Positions 21,926 through 31,964 of a stretch of 64,000 nt of DNA are shown here, one piece after another (the first letter of the stretch is position 1; each line of letters begins with the position of its first letter). Position numbers and translations under genes: made by a program. Source of the stretch: Coenobita brevimanus (taxonomy: Eukaryota > Arthropoda > Malacostraca > Decapoda > Coenobitidae); contig CM064632.1 of assembly GCA_032717465.1 (NCBI GenBank), positions 26,173,712 to 26,237,711 of the forward strand. The letters run 5' to 3'. The notes under the pieces are model-generated. The model was given only the letters and a program-made list of their open reading frames with translations. It did not search any database and was not told the origin of the DNA.

Positions 21926-22762
21926 TTGGCTGGCATCTCTTACCTGGCAGATCTTAAGTTGAGCCATAAGTTTAGTAGGCCACGACTTTTCTAGCTGCGT
22001 GCGCAGCATAAGGTCAATTATCCCCTCACGCGTGGAAGGAGTTTCATCTTTCTCCATCCACTCATCTAAGTAAGCAGTAAGCCGGTCAAGAAACTGAACT
22101 GCAGTCTCTTTATCCTGTTAACGCGCCCTCATGAACTGACTCTTGGTGTCGTCAACTGTGAGACCATACGCTTTGACGAGTGCGGCCTTCATCATCTCAT
22201 ACGTGAAATTGTCTCCACGAATTCTGTGGAGAATATCGAGGGCAGGGCCCTCAAACAGGCTAAGAAACTGAAGCCGCTTAGCTGCATCATCCAGCTGGTA
22301 CAGTTGAGCCATGTCTTCAAAACGAGCTATGTATGGCTCGATTCGCTCGCCATCTTTGTATGGGGGAAGCTTGATGTGTGGGGTCGCCATAACATGTGCA
22401 GGGAGAACACTCATGGAGCTTGGACCAACTACACCAGATGTGTCTGAAGCCAAGGAATCTCGCTTGAGCTTCAGCACTTCAAGTTCATGTTTTTCACGTG
22501 CTTCTCGCTCGGCACGTTCATGTTCTCGTTGTTCACGCTCGTATTCACGTTCTCTCTCACGTTGTTCTAACTCGAGTTCGTGCTGTTTTTGCTCGTGTTC
22601 GCGCTGTTCTCGCTTGTGTTCGCGTTGGATTCTACACTCTTCACGAGCATCAGTCTCGCGTTGCTGCTCGTGACTAAGCCGAGAGAGGACGTAATTTTTA
22701 ATTTCAGTTGGGTCTGTAAGACCCATATCTTTGGCTTCCTGTACATAGACGCTGGTCGACAT
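21860..22762 (-). pseudogene. Unit 3: gag, broken
   Basis: The ATG is at 22760-22762. The Gag core is intact up to the shared in-frame TAA at 22118-22120. The charged tract differs from units 1 and 2 (EECRIQREHKREQREHEQ here) and KASLVKAYG reads KAALVKAYG. Beyond the TAA the same frame runs on through the shifted region to 21641. Confidence 0.85.
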
Positions 22763-23061
22763 GATGCTGACTCAATCTAATAAACTAGCGACTCAGTACT
22801 GACTGCGATTTTTTTTTGCAAAGAGAAATGCCATTAATCAAAAATAAAGAATATAGGCACAGGTAAGTGGTGACCAGTTCTATCTAACTGGTAAAGAAAG
22901 AAAATTAAACAAACAACTGACTGTCAAAACTATTATGTAAATTAATAAAAATGAATCATTAATCACCAGTAAGGTAGTGCCTATAGACTTTAATGATAAA
23001 TACCTAAGTATGAACGAGTGAGTATTATCTCGTAAATAGCTTTAGAGCTAGGAGTTAATAT

Positions 23062-23079
23062 CCTGGAATGAGGTCGCCA
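23062..23079 (-). other. Primer-binding site, unit 3
   Basis: TGGCGACCTCATTCCAGG on the minus strand, two bases from LTR 4; identical to the other two. Confidence 0.75.
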
Positions 23080-23081
23080 AT

Positions 23082-24073
23082 TGTCACGGGGTTTTTACAA
23101 GTAAACAGTATTAAATGATAATGTTCAGTAATTCTAAAGAGCAGGGACAATGAATTGTCTTTGCTAAATCAAGCAACTTTATGTGGCTTGCTTCGCCGAT
23201 TCTCTAAGAACGAGAATTTATAAACTTTCTCAACAGTACACAGCAGAGACCAGTTCCTCACAATTGCTGTTTATTAGTACTGTTAGCCTCTGGAGAAAGT
23301 GACTTCACCCCTGACAATAAATAACTAATACTATTAATGATATCAGGTTGTTGCTGATGTGTTAACTCCTAGAAGGCACAACGGATTTTAAGCTTAATAC
23401 AACAAGACTGGCCCAAGTACCAGTTATGAATAGCAAAGCGTTTATTCAAGCTAGGAGCTATAAGGGTAATAAGCTTAATTATGGAGAAATGAAACACGAG
23501 TTTACATTACATTAAGCTCAAAGAAAAAGAAGTGTTAAATTTATTGATTACAAAGGAATAAATTTAACATTTCAAAATGAATACAAAGTAAGGAGATCGC
23601 ACTCACTCACTCACTCAAAAGCTAGACTCTTAAACCTAGGAAAACAACATGCGTCGCACCCGGCCGGCATGTGAGGGAACAGCACCTTAACTAAACTCTT
23701 AAGTCTAGGAAAACGAAAAGAAAATACTGGTCAAAGGGTCTCTCTCCGATCACACTACATGGAAATCAGGAACGGCGGCACTACGCTCTGGCCCAACCTG
23801 TTTTCGTGGCACTCAAACCTCGACTGACTAACTCGTGGGAAAGAAGGGAGCGCTGTGGCCGCATTTCTGATGGCTAGAATGAGCGAAACACGCCCAAAAC
23901 AAATCGCTCAGCGGAAGCGCTAATGTCTCACACAAAGACGATCACTTATGACAGTGAAAAATTGATTTGAAAAGACTCCTGACCGATTGAGCGGTTAACT
24001 GAACGATAAACTGGGATTCCACTAGAGTTCGCGGTTTCCCACAAAAGCCAGTGTCACTAGCCGACTCGTGACA
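23082..24073 (-). repeat. LTR 4 (outer, right; 5' LTR), no SINE
   Basis: 992 bp, ends TGTCACGGGG and CTCGTGACA. It lacks the SINE (intact site GGGTAATAAGCTTAATT near 23465) and also a ~60-bp stretch near 23737 that the other LTRs have. Its left part matches LTRs 2 and 3; its right part has variants of its own and some shared with LTR 1 (ATTAAGCTCAAAG, GATCGCACTCACTCAC). Confidence 0.9.
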
Positions 24074-24225
24074 CCTTTATTAACCCCATCATTAACCCAT
24101 CCATTACTTCTTCATTAACCCCTTCATTAACCCCTTCATTACCTTTTCATTAACCCCATCATTAACCCCTAAGTTAACGTTCAATAAAATCTTCATTAAC
24201 CCCTTCATTAAGAGAGTGCTTGTAA
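24074..24225. repeat. ~15-bp minisatellite (TTCATTAACCCC-like)
   Basis: Short diverged units of CTTCATTAACCCC, CATCATTAACCCC and the like abut the right end of the LTR array. Confidence 0.8.
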
Positions 24226-24369
24226 CATGGGTTTAATGATTTGGTCACAGTAACAATAATCCCCCAAACATGTCATCGTTGTAAAAACATTATAACTTTA
24301 CAAATAACGTAAAAATATTATGTAAAATTTAATCTACAACAGTTTATCAAAAACTATACCAGGAAAATT

Positions 24370-24890
24370 ATAACTTAGAGAAAAATGTGTACGAAAGTGT
24401 ACAGAAACTCATTTTTAAAGGGAATTGAAAACAATATTTAAAAGAAATTGAAAGCCATATTTAAAAGGAATTGAAAATCACATTTAAAAGGAATTGAAAC
24501 CCATGTTTCAAGGGAATTGAAGGCCATATTTAAAAGGAATTGAAATCCATATTAAAAAGAAATTGAAAATCATATTTACATTAAAAGAAACTGAAAGCCA
24601 TATTTAAAAGGAATTGAAAATAATTTTTAAAAGGATTTGAAAACCATGTTTAAAAGGATTTGAAAGCCATATTTAAAAGGATTTGAAAACCATATTTAAA
24701 AGGATTTGAAAACCATATTTAAAAGGAATTGAAAGCCATAATTAAAAGGGAATTGAAAACCATATTTAAAAGGAGCTGAAAGTCACATTTCCATGGAATT
24801 GAAAGCTGTATTTAAAGGGAATTGAAAGCCATATATAAAAGGAATTGAAAGCCATATATAAAAGGAATTGAAAGCCATGTTTAATCTGTG
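24370..24890. repeat. ~23-bp minisatellite (TTAAAAGGAATTGAAAGCCATA-like), about 20 units
   Basis: The unit core is AAAAGGAATTGAAAGCCATA followed by two or three T/A bases; many units have GGATTTGAAAACC instead. The period is close to 23 bp, with some units 22 or 30. The following A-rich DNA to about 25290 (TATGAAA-type words, two poly-A runs) looks like decayed continuation. Confidence 0.9.
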
Positions 24891-25424
24891 TACTGAAAAA
24901 AAACTATATGAAAGAAATATATGGAAAAGAAAACCCATGGACGTTTACGGACAACTGTAAATTAAAAACAAAAGGAAATTATACTCAACACAAGTAACTT
25001 GATAGAAATAATGTATAGACACGTATGGAAAGTATGAAGTCCTGATTAAAAAAAAAAAAAAAAATTGAAAACTGTATTAATTTGTATGGAAAAGTATATT
25101 TGAATAATGTATCTAAAACTGTAGGGTATACCGAGAAATATATGGAAACGTGTTTAAAATGAATGAAAACCTAAATACGAAATGAATGAAAAATAATGTA
25201 AGACTAGATATATGAAAATGTATGAAAGACATGAATGAAAGTTTAGGGAAAAAATGTTGGCAAGTTATGTGGAAAAAATGTGAAAAAAAAAAAAAAAAAA
25301 ATTATGGGTCCTATACCGGTAAACTGTATATTGAAAAATCTCTGTCATCTTTTCCCTTTGGCCTGGGATTTTTTTTTGTTTTTTCCTGTGATAGGATAAA
25401 GCCACAGATCACCCCCCTGCTCCT

Positions 25425-25507
25425 CCCTCTCTCCTCTTTTCTCTCTTCCGTCTTTCCTGCCTTTGCTTCTCCCTTTTCCCTTCGGTCCTTCTTCTTGTTT
25501 GCTTTTA

Positions 25508-25547
<40 letters not shown>

Positions 25548-25675
25548 CTCCCTGCTTTCCCCTTCCCTTTCTCATTTCTATTCTCCCCTATCCTACCCTC
25601 CCTTCCCCTTCCCATCGACTTTCCCTTCCACATCTCTCTCTCCTCTTCCATCTTTCCCTCCCCCCCCTCCCCAGC
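25425..25675. repeat. Polypyrimidine tract with (CT)n
   Basis: Nearly pure C/T on the plus strand, with (CT)n at 25514-25541. Open frames on both strands here are low complexity. Confidence 0.9.
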
Positions 25676-25839
25676 ACCACAATGTCATTAAGAAGCCAGT
25701 ATTGTTACACACACACAAGGATATGTTAGTAATTTCCCATATATAAATCTTCCTTTCTGTTTGTGCATCCTGTGTACCCCATTTTATTTGTGAGAGATGT
25801 TGGTTAGATTCATGATGATATTATCATTATTAATATTGA

Positions 25840-25840
25840 G

Positions 25841-25873
<33 letters not shown>
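25840..25873. repeat. (ATT)n microsatellite
   Basis: Uninterrupted ATT repeat. Confidence 0.97.
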
Positions 25874-26159
25874 GTGGTAGGTGGGGGCGCTAACCATCCA
25901 CCCACTCGATGTAGTGCTGCCCTCGGGTGTGTGCCCTTTCCTGTCCTCCATCAATCATTCCTTCCATCCTGTTCTGTCTTTCTTTCCTTCATTCTTTCCT
26001 CGTCCTTCTGCCAACGGGTGATTTTACACTCCCTCTTCTGTTTTTCTTTCCTTCATTCTTTCCTCTTCCTTCTGCCTTTGGGTGACTCTACACTGAGTGA
26101 CAAATCAAATCGTTCCCTGTACACCAGGAGACCATTTACTACGCTGGGTGGTGACCATA
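25874..26159. other. Unassigned, with an ~80-bp duplication
   Basis: CTTTCCTTCATTCTTTCCTC-TCCTTCTGCC and the following GGGTGA-T-TACACT occur twice (about 25980 and 26047). GATGTAGTGCTGCC at 25908 recurs at 41715, so part of this is a dispersed repeat. Confidence 0.5.
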
Positions 26160-26380
26160 TAACCAAATTTTGGCGCCTGGTGGTTTAGTGGGTAATTATG
26201 GGGCTCCAATCGGATTGAGCCGGTGAAGGTTTATATCCAAGGGATGGTTGGAATTTATTGCTCACGTAATGCCACTTAGGGATGAGTGAGGCTAGTCATT
26301 CTCATCTTAAATGTCGGGACCAACTGCCTAGCCCCGGACTCCTACGCTTCTCATTGGGCAGCGTAGGATTGGATGATGAT
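26160..26380 (+). mobile_element. Possible SINE ending in (GAT)n
   Basis: The start, GCCTGGTGGTTTAGTGGGTAA, resembles a tRNA-like head, with a possible B box (GGTTTATATCC) further on. It ends in GGATTGGATGATGATGATG. The element at 40505-40700 has a similar plan and tail. Assignment is tentative. Confidence 0.4.
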
Positions 26381-26484
26381 GATGACGATGATGATTATTA
26401 ATTCTACTACTACTACTACTTCAACTACTATTACCACTACCACTACTACTATTACTGCTGCTGCTGCTGCTACTACTACTACTA

Positions 26485-26515
<31 letters not shown>
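26366..26515. repeat. GAT, CTA and GT microsatellites
   Basis: Adjacent (GAT)n, (CTA)n/(CTG)n and (GT)n tracts; (GT)n at 26489-26514 abuts the SINE at 26516. Confidence 0.95.
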
Positions 26516-26832
26516 CCGACTCCGGGCATAGGCTTCAAAGCCTGCTATCAAGGCCCAGTAGTCCTTCTACATACCATACACCCCCACATGTCACCACTTC
26601 GGCGCTAACACCCATCGTCCATCCTGAATACAAGCTAGGGCTGTCTCATACAGGACTGGTGTATTGGTATTAGCGGGGATATTTTTGCGACATGTCGGCG
26701 GGTCTTCTGGTAGATCAGTAAAGCCTGATTTAATGAAATTCAAATCCTTAAACTGTTCCCTGCCCCAGCGGGGATTTGAACCTGGGTCCGATAGGACTGC
26801 AGGCCACCTCTCTACCGATTGAGCCATCGCTA
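26516..26832 (-). mobile_element. tRNA-derived SINE, same family as in the LTRs
   Basis: The minus strand begins GATGGCTCAATCGGTAGAG (A box) and has GGTTCAAATCC (B box), then GGGGCAGGGAACAG and the body landmarks CATGTCGCAAAAATATCC, TGTATGAGACAGCC and GCCGAAGTGGTGACATG. It runs into the microsatellite at its 3' end. Confidence 0.85.
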
Positions 26833-26989
26833 CTACTAGTACTACTACTACTACAGTTATGATGATGATGATGATGATTATTGCTTTTAGTATTAGTATT
26901 ATGCTTTTCCGCATTCCTGTATTTAGGATCGAGTGGAAAAGAAGTATGTTTGGGTTTTCTCAGTCACTTTCTTGAAACTTTTCTGTGAA

Positions 26990-28035
26990 TGTCATGATGA
27001 AGGTGGAAGGAGGGGAGAGAAGAATGAAAGGAAGGAGGAAAAGAAGGGAGGATGAGAGCTTCGGATAAAGGAAGGAAGATGGGGAGGGAGGGGGAGAGGG
27101 AGGAAAAAAGGATGGAAGGAAGGATGAAGGCAGGGCAAGAGGGAGGAAGGAAGGACGTGAGGAATGGAAGGAGGGGAGAAAAGAATGAAAGGACGAAGGA
27201 AGGAAACATAAGAACTTCGGATAAAGGAAGGATGGAAGGAAGGAAGGGAGGGAGGGAGGAAAAAAAAAAAAAGGAAGGATGAAGGCAGGGCAAGTGGGAG
27301 TAAGGAAGGACGCAAGGAATGAGAGGAGGGGAGAGGTGAATGAAAGGAAGGAAGGAAAGAAGGGAGGATGAGAGCTTCGGATAAATGAAGGGAGGAAGGA
27401 TGGAAGGAAGGATGAAAAAAAAGAAGCAGGGCAAGAGGGAGGAAGGAAGGATATGAAGAATGAAAGGAGGGAAAGAAGGAGGGAAATGATTGAAGGAAAG
27501 AGGATAGGAAGGAAGGAAAGAAGCAGGAAGGTGTGGCGGAACAAGTAAAGGGACTATGGAAGAGCGGAAAGAGAGAGAGAGAGAGATTGGAATTAAAGCT
27601 ATGAGGATGGAGAGAAGGAAGGACAACAGAGGGAGGAAGAAAGAAGGAAGGAAAAGGAGGCGAGAGGGAGGAAATGACGAAGGAAGAAAGACACTAAACA
27701 TGGAGCGAGGGAGGACCGAAAGAAAGAAAGGAAGGAAGGAAGGAAGACAAGGTTGGAGAGGAAAAAAGAAGGAAGGAAAAATAGGAAGAAACTAAGGATG
27801 GAAGGAGGTAGAATAGAGGGAATGAAGGACAGGAGGAAGGAACGAGAGAAATGGGGAAGGAAGAAGGAAAAAAAATGAAGACTGGCGGAAGGAAGGAGGG
27901 AGGGAGAGGGAAAGAAAGGACAGAATGAAGGAAATAAGACTACTAAGATGTAAAGGAAGGAAGGCAGGAAGGATGGAGGAAGGGAGAAGGCGCAGGAGAG
28001 TGGAAAGAAGAAGGAAGACAGGGGAATAAAGAAAA
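26990..28035. repeat. GGAA-rich polypurine tract with ~155-bp higher-order repeat
   Basis: Nearly all A/G on the plus strand, built from GGAA and GGAAGG words. In the first half a higher-order unit recurs: AGCTTCGGATAAA or AACTTCGGATAAA near 27057, 27211 and 27371, each followed by a GCAGGGCAAG-GGGAG segment. Long open frames on both strands (Ser/Pro/Leu-rich or Arg/Glu/Lys-rich) are by-products. Confidence 0.95.
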
Positions 28036-28111
28036 GCCAGAGAATTTTTCAGGTACAACTTTTCACAATTTATTCCATTAAATCCTTCAGACAACCAGAA
28101 GAAGAAAAATT

Positions 28112-28135
28112 ACGTCGATTTTTTTTTTTTTTTTT
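28112..28135. repeat. Poly-T tract
   Basis: A run of T, possibly the 3' tail of a minus-strand retroposed fragment that is no longer recognisable. Confidence 0.8.
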
Positions 28136-28321
28136 TACTGTTGCAATATTAAGGCCTTTTTGTTTTTTCATTTTTCCCCTGTTCCTTTTGCTGACTGTCT
28201 TTACGCTGTTGTTTAACCTCTTTAACGCAATGACGCCTTAGTATTATATTGTCAACCTACGGACGATTTTATTCAGCTGGGGATGGAATAATTTGCTGAA
28301 GGGCATATAGTTTCCATTTTG

Positions 28322-28575
28322 CTACGACAAGGGTTTAGTGGTTAGAGGACTGGTGTGTTGTCTGAAAGGACGCGAGTTCGAACCCAGTCTGGAGCAGGGA
28401 ACGGTTTGCTGATATGTCTTCGTCAAAATACAATTTCCTTATCTCCCTTAAGACCCACCCAGATGTTATAGAAACACCCTTTCTAATACCATCACACCAG
28501 TCGCTAAACCGATAGGACCAGCATGTATTCATTGCGGACAGTGGGTACTGGTGCCGAAGTGGTGACATGAGATGG
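28322..28575 (+). mobile_element. tRNA-derived SINE, related body with a different head
   Basis: Head: GGTTTAGTGGTTAGAGGACT (A-box-like) and GAGTTCGAACCC (B box). The body then shares GGAGCAGGGAACGGTTT, CTAATACCATCACACCAG, AGCATGTATTCATTGCGGAC and GCCGAAGTGGTGACATGAG with the LTR-borne SINE. So it has a common body with a different tRNA-related promoter. Confidence 0.8.
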
Positions 28576-28744
28576 TTTGTGGTTAAGGGAACGGGCTTTC
28601 CAGTCTGTACCCAGGGTCGAGCATATTAATAACCGATCTTATTCTTGTTACCTCCCAATGATTTACTTAGTATTGCCCCGTCGTAGTGAAAGGGTTAACG
28701 GAGACCTGAACATTAAATTCTTCGATCGTTGTTTTTTTTTTTTT

Positions 28745-28860
28745 TTTCAGCAAGAAGGAGCCAAAGGCTAGGAGCACGCAAACCGTTCCTTCCAAGAAGA
28801 GAACTAAAACAATACAAAAGAGAGCCAATTTCAAGATCCGTTCATTATTGTGTCTGAAGC
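28745..28860 (-). mobile_element. 3'-end fragment of the Jockey-like LINE
   Basis: Matches the 3' untranslated part of the copies at 29597 and 56095: GGAGCCAAAGGC, GTTCCTTCCAAGAAGAGAAC, AGAGAGCCAA-TTCAAGATCCG. No coding part remains. Confidence 0.7.
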
Positions 28861-28914
28861 TTCAATCAGCGCAGAACAACGCCAATGTACTCGTTGTTAT
28901 ACCTTTTTTACTCC

Positions 28915-29110
28915 AAGTTGGCTCAGATTTTCGTCCCTTTGCGGCTTATTTCACGTAGCTCAGAGGCAGAAAAAGACAACACCGGTTTTCACAGCACTTC
29001 TTCGTGACTAAGACCATACTTGTATTAATCTATTGTTACAACTCAGCATTCAAGGTTGAGAGATGGTAGTTTTAGGCCAGATTAGAGTAAATGGAGTATA
29101 GTGAACGGAT
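28915..29110 (+). repeat. Copy 2 of the ~200-bp dispersed repeat
   Basis: Contains CACGTAGCTCAGAGGCAG, CACTTCTTCGTGACTA, CTATTGTTACAACTCAGCATT, GTTTTAGGCCAG and AGTAAATGGAGTA. It is one of the best copies. Confidence 0.75.
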
Positions 29111-29139
29111 TTAAATGAAACTCCGTACGTACTGTCTTC

Positions 29140-29260
29140 GGTCTGTAGCAGATGAACGGATCTGCAGTAGAATTTGGCTCTTTTTTTTTTTTTTTTTTTG
29201 GGGGGGGGGGGCTCCTGGCCTGTGGTTCCGGTTTCCTTGCATGAAAAAAAGATTATATTA
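29140..29260 (+). mobile_element. Inverted 3'-end fragment of the Jockey-like LINE
   Basis: AATTTGGCTCT, then poly-T and poly-G, then GGCTCCTGGCCTGTGGTTCC and TTTCCTTGCATGAA, which is the reverse of the LINE 3' end seen at 29597 and 56095. Confidence 0.55.
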
Positions 29261-29596
29261 TAGTGCAGTAAAAAACACCACGACATTTAAAATTAATTAA
29301 ACTTATGCCGAAATTAAATGATGCTCCCCCACCATTGCTACTCTATTTTTTCCTGGCCGTGGGACTGTCTTAAGAAAAATTACTGTAAAACAAACCTTAC
29401 CTTTATTAGCTAGAAAAAAAAAAGCATTATTAGAGAGTGCAGCAATCCTAATAGTTATGCAGCACCGATATTAGTTTGGAAAAAATGAGGCGGTTATAGA
29501 CCTTTGGTTCCTTCATCCTTGCATTAAAAAAAAAAAAATAGCTTAGAATAGGACTGCTTTGAACCCTTGGTATAGAGTTGGATAAACTTTTTTTTT
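29261..29596. other. Unassigned AT-rich sequence
   Basis: Contains A- and T-runs and a short TTTGGTTCCTTCATCCTTGCAT at 29501, again like the LINE 3' end. No gene. Confidence 0.5.
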
Positions 29597-30630
29597 ATTC
29601 GAAGAAGAAGGAACCAAAGGCCGCGAGCCAGTAATTATTGTTCCTTCCAAGAGAAAAACAAAATATTGTACAAGAGAGAGCCAAATTCAAGATCCGATCA
29701 TTTCGAGATGCCTGGACACACTGCGTTTGAAAGACTGGTGATCATAGGAAGCAGGAAACACAGACAAAGGGAGACAGTTCCAGAGTTGACCTGTTGTATA
29801 AATGACGGATTGGGAGTAACGGTTAACTCTTGCATTAGAGAGTTGGACAGAAAAGGGATGAGAGTTTGCTGCTAGACGGGTGCTACGCTCCCGTCGTAGA
29901 GGTGGAGGAATGCATGCAGACAGTTCATAGGAGTAGTGACCATAGAAGTAGCGGTAGAAAAAGAGATAAAGATGCAGCAGTGCGACGAAGAGACAGAGGT
30001 TGAAGGGAGTCAGTAAGAGGAGGAGAGTTAATGAGACGAGAAGCCTTTGACTCCACCTTGTTGAAAAGAGCTGTATGTGGAGAGCCTCCCCACACATGAG
30101 AGTTGTACTCCACACAGGGGCGGATACTCGTAAAACCCCAGTATAGAGTCAACAATTGTGCAGGGGTAAAGAAGGAACGGAGTCGGCTTAGCACACCTAA
30201 TCTCTTGGAAGCAGATTATACAAGAGATGTAATATGATCTTTCCAAGGTAAGTCCCGAGTGAATGAAACCCCAAGCATGTTCAAGGATGATGCAAGATTG
30301 AGCTGAATATTAAACATTAGTGGGTATACCTGTGGAAGATTGTGTCGCATTGATAGATGTAAAAAGTGAGTCTTTGATGCATTAAAAACAACCAGATTAT
30401 TTTTACCCCAGTCAGAGATACGAGCCAAGATAGACATTAGGTGTGCCATAGCCTCATCTCTTGTTTGTTGAAGTAACCTCTGAGATGGACGTTGCGGGAA
30501 CCGAATGGAAAGATGAAGGGTGGAATCATCACCGTATGAGTGGATAGGGTTAGATGCACAGCTTAGAAGGTCATTGATGAATAAAAGGAAGAGAGTTGGT
30601 GATAGGACAGAGCCCTGAGGAACACCGTAA
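29597..30630 (-). pseudogene. 5'-truncated Jockey-like LINE, RT C-terminal part
   Basis: On the minus strand the order is: GVPQGSVLSPTLFLLFINDLL-like RT motif at the right edge, HSYGDDSTLH (both catalytic Asp present), DEAMAHLMSILARISDWGK, FTRDLPWKDHITSL, RSFFTPAQLLTLYWGF, CVEYNSHVWGGSPHTALFNK, RLINSPPLTDSLQPLS and RHLEMIGS, then the stop near 29687. These are typical of Jockey-type RNA-directed DNA polymerases. Several frameshifts break it into three frames. The right edge at 30630 is inside the RT domain, as expected of 5' truncation. The 3' end runs into AAAAAAAA on the minus strand at 29589-29596. Confidence 0.85.
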
Positions 30631-30765
30631 TGAAATGAATAAAGGAAGTACCAAATTTTACTTCAGTAGCTACATTAATAACGAAAATAATGAATTTCGG
30701 AGTTTCTGAGTACTGAATCACCCTGTTTATATTCGCTTACTTGGAATACTGAAGTATTAGTGAAC

Positions 30766-30857
30766 CTAGTAATAATAATAATAATAATAATAATGATGAT
30801 GATGATGATGATGATAATAATAATAACAGCAAGAACAAGAACAACAACAACAACAAC

Positions 30858-30889
<32 letters not shown>

Positions 30890-30968
30890 GGGATGTGTTG
30901 TATTCCAGGATTCTTGGGAAATTTACAGTTAATGAATTTGCGAAAGGAGATTCGCCCTAGCAGAAAAC

Positions 30969-31003
<35 letters not shown>

Positions 31004-31025
31004 TATATCTGTATCTATCTATCTA
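30766..31025. repeat. (AAT)n, (GAT)n, (CA)n and (ATCT)n microsatellites
   Basis: 30766-30892 is AAT/GAT/ACA trinucleotide repeats, 30970-31002 is (CA)n, and 31011-31024 is (ATCT)n. Confidence 0.95.
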
Positions 31026-31960
31026 TAAAATGACTCATAATTCGAGTAATACATATTTCTGTTCTGCATATAAAGAATAATGACGTAATACCGGTAAATG
31101 AAGATAGAAATTAGTTGATATTGGCTTGGAATATTTACATTGAGGAGACTGGTTCATTAGCTCTCCAATTAAGAAGTATTTACTTCAGTCGCCAGGTAGG
31201 TTAGGCCAAAATTAATACTGACGTGTTACGAGTGTATAACTGGAGTGGATTATGAATAAGTAATATACCGTATGAATTAATAGATTGGGTTACCTAATTC
31301 TTGTGTTATATTAGGTACTTTTCACCCGTTCGGCTGTTCCTCACAGTTTCTGATCTACCCCCTCATTTCTAATCAGTGTAATGAAAGTAGGGTCAGGAGA
31401 ATAAGTTACCGTTTAATGGCCGATGTCACTACGGCCAGAGTTGTCAGTGATCGCCAGCCAGTTCAGTATGGAAGTTGGTCTACCCTGCTGAGACCAGAAG
31501 TCGCATGTGTGGCCAACCGTGCAATACCTTATTTAATAGACTTGGAAGATTCTGCATGCTGTTTTTTTTTTTTTTTTTTCATATTTAGCTTCAATGAGGC
31601 CAATATTTTCTAAATTCAGGTGAACCAAGTATCAGTACAAGCTATTGAACTGAACACTCTACACGCGACCTTTCATTATATGTTATAGAAATATTCGTTG
31701 TTACTAGGACTGTCTCACTGACCTCGTTAATTGGGTGAAAACTGCACTATGAATTTTTACCCGGAAAAATACGTTGTTTTCTTTTTTCTTTAATTAAAAA
31801 AATAAATATACCATTGTGGTGTCTGAAGTTTGTTATCCATGCATTACTGTAGAATAAGTGAGTCATAAGGATGATAAGGTGATGAAGCAGTTATGGTGGG
31901 GCAGCGTGGTGGACCATGGACCCGTGGTGGTGTTGGTGGGGGGGGGGAGAGCGCCAAACC
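31026..31960. other. Unassigned intergenic sequence
   Basis: No gene or repeat recognised apart from poly-T at 31562-31579. The 65-codon frame beginning at 31416 has no recognised homology and runs into the poly-T. Confidence 0.5.
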
Positions 31961-31964
31961 CTAA

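Larger units (their letters stand above)
8302..24073 (-). mobile_element. Tandem LTR-retrotransposon array: four LTRs, three internal regions
   Basis: The array is four LTRs alternating with three internal regions, all on the minus strand, with a period of about 4.92 kb. The plus-strand ends of each LTR are TGTCAC (TGTCAT in LTR 1) and GTGACA, the expected TG...CA boundaries. On the minus strand the order in each unit is LTR, two bases, primer-binding site, leader, gag, protease, integrase zinc-binding region, 3' non-coding, purine-rich stretch, LTR. Gag and retropepsin-like sequence point to the Ty3/gypsy superfamily. Integrase core, RT and RNase H are missing, so the element is non-autonomous. 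Candidate 5-bp target duplications flank the whole array (CCTTC at 8297-8301, CCTTT at 24074-24078; one mismatch), consistent with one insertion followed by tandem amplification. Confidence 0.92.

Noticed and set aside
29666..29875. Plus-strand frames of 69-91 codons near 29666 and 56107 that look alike
   Set aside because: The likeness is because both are antisense to the 3' end of the same LINE family.
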